9,230 bases of DNA. Source: an uncultured Gemmatimonadota bacterium (GTDB lineage Bacteria; Gemmatimonadota; Gemmatimonadetes; Gemmatimonadales; Gemmatimonadaceae). The DNA is taken from assembly GCA_946479995.1 (NCBI GenBank), contig CAMLIU010000039.1:1-9230 (forward strand), given 5' to 3'. Shown in pieces: positions 5,947-9,230 of the stretch. The notes below the pieces were generated by a model. It had not been told where the DNA came from. It saw only the letters and a program-made list of their open reading frames with translations, and did no database searches. The translations under genes and the position numbers were made by a program. Numbering within the stretch: position 1 is the stretch's first letter; every line of letters begins with the position of its first letter.

Positions 5947-6843
5947 GTGACCCTGTTCCCGCGCCGCCGGCGTGTCCTTCCGTGCATGACAGCGGCGCTC
6001 GCCGCCTTCACCGCCTGTCACTCCACGCACGTCGCCGCGCCGCAGCCCTCCCTCGCCGCGATCCCCTTTCCCGTCGAGCAGGTCGCATCGCAGGTCGTCG
6101 CCCCCGGCGTCGTCCATCGCACGCTGAAGTCGCCCGCGGGTCCGTGGACGATCAACATCCTCTCCGTCGCCCTCGATAGCTGCAACAGGGCGGAAGCGGT
6201 GAAGGGAACCGACTCCGCGGCGGGACGGTTCAAGACGACCGCACTCCTTGCCGGCCTCGCCGAGCGCGAGCGCGTCATTGGCGGAGTGAATGCCGACTTC
6301 TTCAAGCTGAAGGACGGCACGCCGACGAACCTGCTCGTCGTGAACGGCCGCATGATCACGCCCCCCAACGGCCGTCCGGTGCTCGCCTTCGACTCGGCCG
6401 GCGTGCCGCACCTGACGCCGTTCACGCTGCGCGACGGGAAGCTCGCGCCCTTTCATCCGCTCAACGCCGTGGGCGGACGTCCGCTCATCGTCACCGACAG
6501 CAGCCTCGACGTCGCCGTGGACACGGCGGGGAAGGGACCGTTCGGCGAGCGTAATCCGCGCACGGCGGCGGGCATCGCGCGCGGCGGGCGTCAGCTCATC
6601 CTCGTCGCCGTGGACGGACGCGAGTACCAGAACGCCGGCATGACCCTTCGCGAGCTCGGCAACCTGATGCTCGGCCTCGGCGCGCGCGACGCGATCAACC
6701 TCGACGGCGGCGGCTCGACGACGATGGTGTACGCGGATCCCGATTCGGCGGGACGGCTGCGCATCGCGAACCGCCCGTCGGACAAAGGAGGCGAGCGCAC
6801 GGTGGGGGATGCGCTGGCGGTGGTGCACGCGTGCAGCGAATGA
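5947..6843 (+). CDS. Lipoprotein with phosphodiester glycosidase (NAGPA/DUF2233) domain
   Basis: The GTG at 5947 has GAGGT at 5935-5939, 7 nt upstream, and gives a normal signal peptide (TLFPRRRRVLPCMTAALAAFTAC) with lipobox Cys24, for a 298-residue lipoprotein; the upstream ATG at 5842 would bury the signal and is rejected. Family motifs in order are GGVNADFF (112-119), GGRPLIV (176-182), NPRTAAGI (203-210), LVAVDGRE, the MTLRELGNLMLGLGARDAINLDGGGSTTMV block with LDGGGST at 252-258, and a final GDALAVV strand. The family includes the lysosomal uncovering enzyme that removes N-acetylglucosamine from mannose-6-phosphate diesters, and bacterial relatives thought to act on glycopolymer phosphodiesters. 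An envelope role in trimming phosphodiester-linked sugars is inferred; the natural substrate is unknown. Confidence 0.88.
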   Translation: MTLFPRRRRVLPCMTAALAAFTACHSTHVAAPQPSLAAIPFPVEQVASQVVAPGVVHRTLKSPAGPWTINILSVALDSCNRAEAVKGTDSAAGRFKTTALLAGLAERERVIGGVNADFFKLKDGTPTNLLVVNGRMITPPNGRPVLAFDSAGVPHLTPFTLRDGKLAPFHPLNAVGGRPLIVTDSSLDVAVDTAGKGPFGERNPRTAAGIARGGRQLILVAVDGREYQNAGMTLRELGNLMLGLGARDAINLDGGGSTTMVYADPDSAGRLRIANRPSDKGGERTVGDALAVVHACSE

Positions 6844-6900
6844 GCGCGCCTGCCGCACTCAGACGAAGGAGTGCTCGTGAGGGGCGGGAGGAGCGCGAAA

Positions 6901-6943
6901 CGACGGCGGGAGGGCGATGTTTTCCCTCCGCTTCCTGCCGTCG
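6901..6943. terminator. Stem-loop between convergent genes, possible bidirectional terminator
   Basis: Outer arms CGACGGC (6901-6907) and GCCGTCG (6937-6943) enclose an inner 6-bp stem GGAGGG/CCCTCC around a 9-nt loop. It lies 58 bp after the glycosidase stop and 84 bp from the stop of the oncoming GNAT gene. There is no T run after it on the plus strand; on the minus strand TTTCGCGC follows. Position supports a terminator, the tails do not strongly. Confidence 0.4.
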
Positions 6944-7026
6944 GTCGTCGTCGGCATGAAGCTCGGATAGGCTCGCGTGGCGCGAGTCGGCGGTCGGCGC
7001 CTCGGCATCTTCGCGCCGGATGATGA

Positions 7027-7587
7027 TCAGCACGCGCTGACCGTCGCGTCCTGGATGGTCTCTTCGAGCAGCGCGAGCTCGGTCCCGTGGTAGTGCGCGG
7101 GGAGTCGGTCGTCCGCCGGCGTACGCGTGTGACCCACGAGGGTGAATCCCGCCCGCTCGTACAACGCGACCAGCGCCGCGTTGCTCGCCCAGGTGTCGAT
7201 GCGGAGCCCTTCGCGGCCGAGCCTGCGGCACTCGGCGCGTGCCCACGCCAGCACTGCGTCGAGGAGGCCACGGCCGGGATACGCCGTCGCCCGGGCGAGG
7301 CGGTGCAGGTAGATGTGTGCGCCGCGCTCCATGTCGCCCCAGATGATGGGATCCTCATACGCCACGGTGAACACGCCCGCCAGCGCCTCGCCATCGAGCA
7401 CGCGGAACAGGTGGCCGGCGTTGATCTCGGCGAGGATCGCGGCGTCGGGGAACTCCAGCCACACCTCGGCGCCCTGCGACCGCTGAATCGCGCGCGCATC
7501 GGCATAGGCGGCGCGGATCGCGGGCAGGTGCTTGGCGGTGGCGGGCGCGATGCGCATCGATCGACTGGAGAGAGTGGGCTCGGGCAT
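7027..7587 (-). CDS. GNAT-family N-acetyltransferase
   Basis: The 186-residue protein is a single GNAT domain. The beta1 region is MRIAPATAKHLPAIRAAYAD (11-30), motif A is HIYLHRLARATAYPGRGLLDAVLAWA with the CoA loop around G105-G107, and motif B is IDTWASNAALVALYERAGF (130-148). The loop YPGRG is shorter in basic residues than usual, but the DTWxxNxxLxxLYExxGF block is typical. The ATG at 7587 is chosen; a second ATG at 7557 begins directly at the domain and is equally possible, since neither has a ribosome site. A weak -10-like TATCTT sits at 7619-7614 on the minus strand. Longer starts up to 7785 add only Arg/Pro-rich sequence and are rejected. It faces the glycosidase gene and its acceptor substrate is unknown. 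Confidence 0.85.
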   Translation of the reverse strand: MPEPTLSSRSMRIAPATAKHLPAIRAAYADARAIQRSQGAEVWLEFPDAAILAEINAGHLFRVLDGEALAGVFTVAYEDPIIWGDMERGAHIYLHRLARATAYPGRGLLDAVLAWARAECRRLGREGLRIDTWASNAALVALYERAGFTLVGHTRTPADDRLPAHYHGTELALLEETIQDATVSAC

Positions 7588-7719
7588 CAGCGGCGAGTGC
7601 GGGACGAGGGGGCAAGATAATCGCGCGGCGCGCAGGACTCGCGATGGCGCTGCGACGACGACGGGCGCGAGTAAACGCGGGATTTCCCTGGAGGAAGGAA
7701 CAGCGACGACGCGGATAAC

Positions 7720-7738
7720 GGCGGTACCTCGTACCGCC
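7720..7738. repeat. 8-bp hairpin GGCGGTAC/GTACCGCC
   Basis: Perfect 8-bp arms surround a 3-nt CTC loop. There is only TT on the plus side and no T run on the minus side, so it is a poor intrinsic terminator; it could be an operator or a structured element in the leader of the downstream lipoprotein mRNA. Confidence 0.45.
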
Positions 7739-7763
7739 TTCGTGAGTCGAGGTCTGCGTGAAC

Positions 7764-7800
7764 GACTTCTTCCCGTGAGTCTCATAAGATGAAAGAAGTC
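7764..7800. repeat. Inverted repeat GACTTCTT...AAGAAGTC
   Basis: Perfect 8-bp arms at 7764-7771 and 7793-7800 are separated by 21 nt that contain the small near-palindrome TGAGTCTCA. The spacing, about three helical turns arm to arm, fits either protein binding at two half-sites or an RNA hairpin upstream of the Ig-like lipoprotein gene. Function unknown. Confidence 0.4.
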
Positions 7801-7981
7801 TCAGCCCATTTCGTGTGCTGGTCGCCGTTTGGGCACGCTATGCGCTGGATCACCGCTGCATGGTCCGCGCATGCAATCGACCTCTGTCAGCCTGCGACGG
7901 TTCTTCATAGTTTCGTGGGCAGTCGACCTCGGATCTCGCAGGGGGTCGGACGCATGCAGCCCAGCTTCATCGCGGAGTCTC

Positions 7982-9025
7982 ATGTCCAGGTCGAGCTCGA
8001 TCTCACTCGCACTCGTCGTCAGCGCCGCTCTGCTCGGATGTGGGGCCGACGACGCCGGCCGTCCGCTCGTTCCGGCGCGGCTGCAGTTCGCTTCCCAGCC
8101 CAACGCCACCACGACCTCGCAGCTCCCCCTCGGCGTACTCGTCGTCGAGGTGATGACGGAGGACGGCCGGCTCGTCACCAGCGAACCGGCTAGCGTGACG
8201 ATCTCCCTCGCCAGCTCCGATACCGCTGCACACCTCGTCGGCACGACGACGGTGCAGGCGGTGCAGGGGATGGCCACCTTCACCGACCTGAGCGTCGCGC
8301 GCGCGGGGGGCGACTACAGGCTCGTCGCACGGGTGGCCGGCCTCGACAGCGCGGTGAGTTTTCCCTTCCAGGTCGCCGCCGGCCCGGCAGCGGCGCTCCG
8401 CTTCGATCCCGTCGAGCCGGCGCCCGTCACCGCCGGTGCGAACGTCCCACTCGTGGTGCATGCGGTGGACGCCGCGGGCAACCGGACGTTCGCGTCGGGC
8501 ACGGTGACGCTCGGCTACACGCGCGTCCAGCCCTTCGGCGTGACGACGGCACCCGACGCCATCTTCGGAACCACGACGGCCGCCCTGCAGAACGGCGTCG
8601 CCACCTTTGCCGGCATCAGCTTCCAGAAGACCGGCGTCTACGACCTCTCGGCCTCGACGGGGCAGCTGAGCTCCGCCACGAGCGCCGAGCTCAGAGTCCA
8701 GAGCGGTGCGATGACGCAGCTCGCGTTCATGGGAGCGCCGGCGAATGGTACGGCGAACGTGGCGCTTCCGAGCTTCTCGGTGCAGCAGCTCGATCAGTAC
8801 GGGAACGGCTTGAGCATCCCACCCGGACCCTCCTACACCGTCACCCTTTCGCTCGGCGGCAATCCCACCGGCGCGGTCCTCAAGGGAACCACGACGCGGA
8901 CGGTATCCGGGTCTCTGCCAGCAGTCTTCGACGACATCGTGATCGACCGGCCGGGGAGCGGATACACGCTCGTCGCGACCTCCGGGACGATGACGGTCAC
9001 CAGTGGGGCATTCGCGGTGCAGTGA
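7982..9025 (+). CDS. Surface lipoprotein with three tandem Ig-like domains
   Basis: The 347-residue product starts with a signal peptide (MSRSSSISLALVVSAALLGC) whose lipobox LLGC places the lipidated cysteine at residue 20. After a short linker come three homologous units of about 105 residues, beginning ARLQF (32), AALRF (137) and TQLAF (245). Each contains a hydrophobic strand near its middle that follows a Gly-Thr-Thr turn (GTTTVQAVQGMATFTDLSV, GTTTAALQNGVATFAGISF, GTTTRTVSGSLPAVFDDIV) and ends with a YxLxA(R/S) strand. This is the layout of bacterial Ig-like/filamin-type repeats that act as spacers or adhesive modules on the cell surface. The ATG at 7982 has GGAG at 7974-7977; longer in-frame starts to 7829 would bury the signal. 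No catalytic domain is present. Partner or ligand is unknown. Confidence 0.85.
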   Translation: MSRSSSISLALVVSAALLGCGADDAGRPLVPARLQFASQPNATTTSQLPLGVLVVEVMTEDGRLVTSEPASVTISLASSDTAAHLVGTTTVQAVQGMATFTDLSVARAGGDYRLVARVAGLDSAVSFPFQVAAGPAAALRFDPVEPAPVTAGANVPLVVHAVDAAGNRTFASGTVTLGYTRVQPFGVTTAPDAIFGTTTAALQNGVATFAGISFQKTGVYDLSASTGQLSSATSAELRVQSGAMTQLAFMGAPANGTANVALPSFSVQQLDQYGNGLSIPPGPSYTVTLSLGGNPTGAVLKGTTTRTVSGSLPAVFDDIVIDRPGSGYTLVATSGTMTVTSGAFAVQ

Positions 9026-9043
9026 GCGGTGGTGGCAGGGCCC

Positions 9044-9085
9044 GCCGGTACGAAGCACGGGGACACGCATCGTGCTCATACCGGC
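9044..9085 (+). terminator. Stem-loop after the Ig-like lipoprotein gene
   Basis: GCCGGTA (9044-9050) pairs with TACCGGC (9079-9085), and after a small internal loop GCACG (9055-9059) pairs with CGTGC (9071-9075) around an 11-nt loop. It starts 19 nt after the stop codon, where a terminator is expected, but no T run follows, so it may instead stabilise the mRNA end. Confidence 0.4.
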
Positions 9086-9100
9086 ACGGATGGGACGGTT

Positions 9101-9194
9101 CAGCTCCGTGCCCGCGGCAGGGCTCCTCTCCTTGCCCGGCTCCGAGCTCTCGTGCAGCTCCGTGTCGAGTCTTCTCACCTCGGCAGGGCTCCTC
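9101..9194. repeat. Degenerate tandem direct repeat
   Basis: CAGCTCCGTG occurs at 9101-9110 and 9155-9164, and CGGCAGGGCTCCTC occurs at 9115-9128 and 9181-9194, in the same order, giving two copies of a roughly 54-66 bp unit; a third shared word (CCGGCTCCGA versus CACGGCTCCAT) follows each. The second copy has a 12-bp longer spacer. No convincing gene covers it, and the array may continue beyond the window. Confidence 0.5.
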
Positions 9195-9230
9195 ACGGCG
9201 CACGGCTCCATGTCGAATGAGAACGCAGAT

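Larger units (their letters stand above)
7588..7981. other. Gene-free divergent intergenic region with two inverted repeats
   Basis: These 394 bp lie between the minus-strand GNAT gene and the plus-strand Ig-like lipoprotein gene. Open frames crossing it are Arg/Gly-rich with no ribosome site and continue out of frame with the real genes. Part of it (about 7760-7830) is less GC-rich than the rest. It contains two inverted repeats (listed separately) and CGTGAGTC twice (7741-7748, 7774-7781). I see no confident promoter, but the lipoprotein gene must be transcribed from here. Confidence 0.6.

Noticed and set aside
5920..6858. A 312-codon minus-strand open frame opposite the phosphodiester glycosidase
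   Set aside because: The plus strand carries the family motifs; the antisense product is charged low-complexity sequence.
7532..7792. An 86-codon plus-strand open frame in the 7588-7981 gap
   Set aside because: It overlaps the start of the minus-strand GNAT gene, is Arg/Gly/Thr-rich, and runs through an inverted repeat with no ribosome site.
8003..9211. A 402-codon minus-strand open frame opposite the Ig-like lipoprotein
   Set aside because: Arg/Gly/His-rich shadow of the plus-strand gene with no signal peptide, domain or ribosome site.
1..9230. CRISPR array, transposase or phage genes
   Set aside because: No regularly spaced repeats, no recombinase or transposase motifs and no phage structural genes were seen on either strand.

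Overview
The window is GC-rich, plus/minus-strand mixed chromosomal DNA from a Gram-negative-type bacterium. Several products carry lipoprotein signal peptides, Ala/Arg-rich composition is pervasive, and GTG starts are used. This mix, and the style of the small exported proteins, fits Gemmatimonadota best, but that assignment is an inference from composition and protein style, with no marker gene to prove it.

Left part (about 94-3285, + strand): a tight three-gene operon with 4-nt stop/start overlaps (ATGA, GTGA). It encodes a GNAT acyltransferase, an enolase-superfamily N-succinylamino acid racemase / o-succinylbenzoate synthase, and an M20-family amidohydrolase. This is the same trio described for the succinylation-racemisation-desuccinylation route that converts D-amino acids irreversibly to L-amino acids. 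No other menaquinone genes are present, so the racemase is probably not simply menC. A perfect 12-bp palindrome lies just before the first start.

Middle part (3286-5246): a tRNA-Pro(GGG) with its own promoter and a strong intrinsic terminator is followed by three small exported-protein genes of unknown function: a 75-aa lipoprotein (+), a roughly 190-211-aa lipoprotein (-) preceded by a possible 40-aa leader ORF, and a roughly 146-aa lipoprotein (+) broken by an apparent 1-nt deletion. A 7-3-7 dyad sits between the last two, which are divergent.

Right part (5311-9230): a GNAT gene (-) whose -10 element is placed so that the transcript should start on the A of the ATG (leaderless), diverging from a lipoprotein with a phosphodiester glycosidase (NAGPA/DUF2233) domain (+). 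Then comes a convergent third GNAT gene (-), a gene-free stretch of about 390 bp with two inverted repeats, and a lipoprotein made of three tandem Ig-like units (+). A stem-loop and a degenerate direct repeat close the window. Apart from the first operon, the genes look like independent single units. I see no mobile element, CRISPR array or origin.
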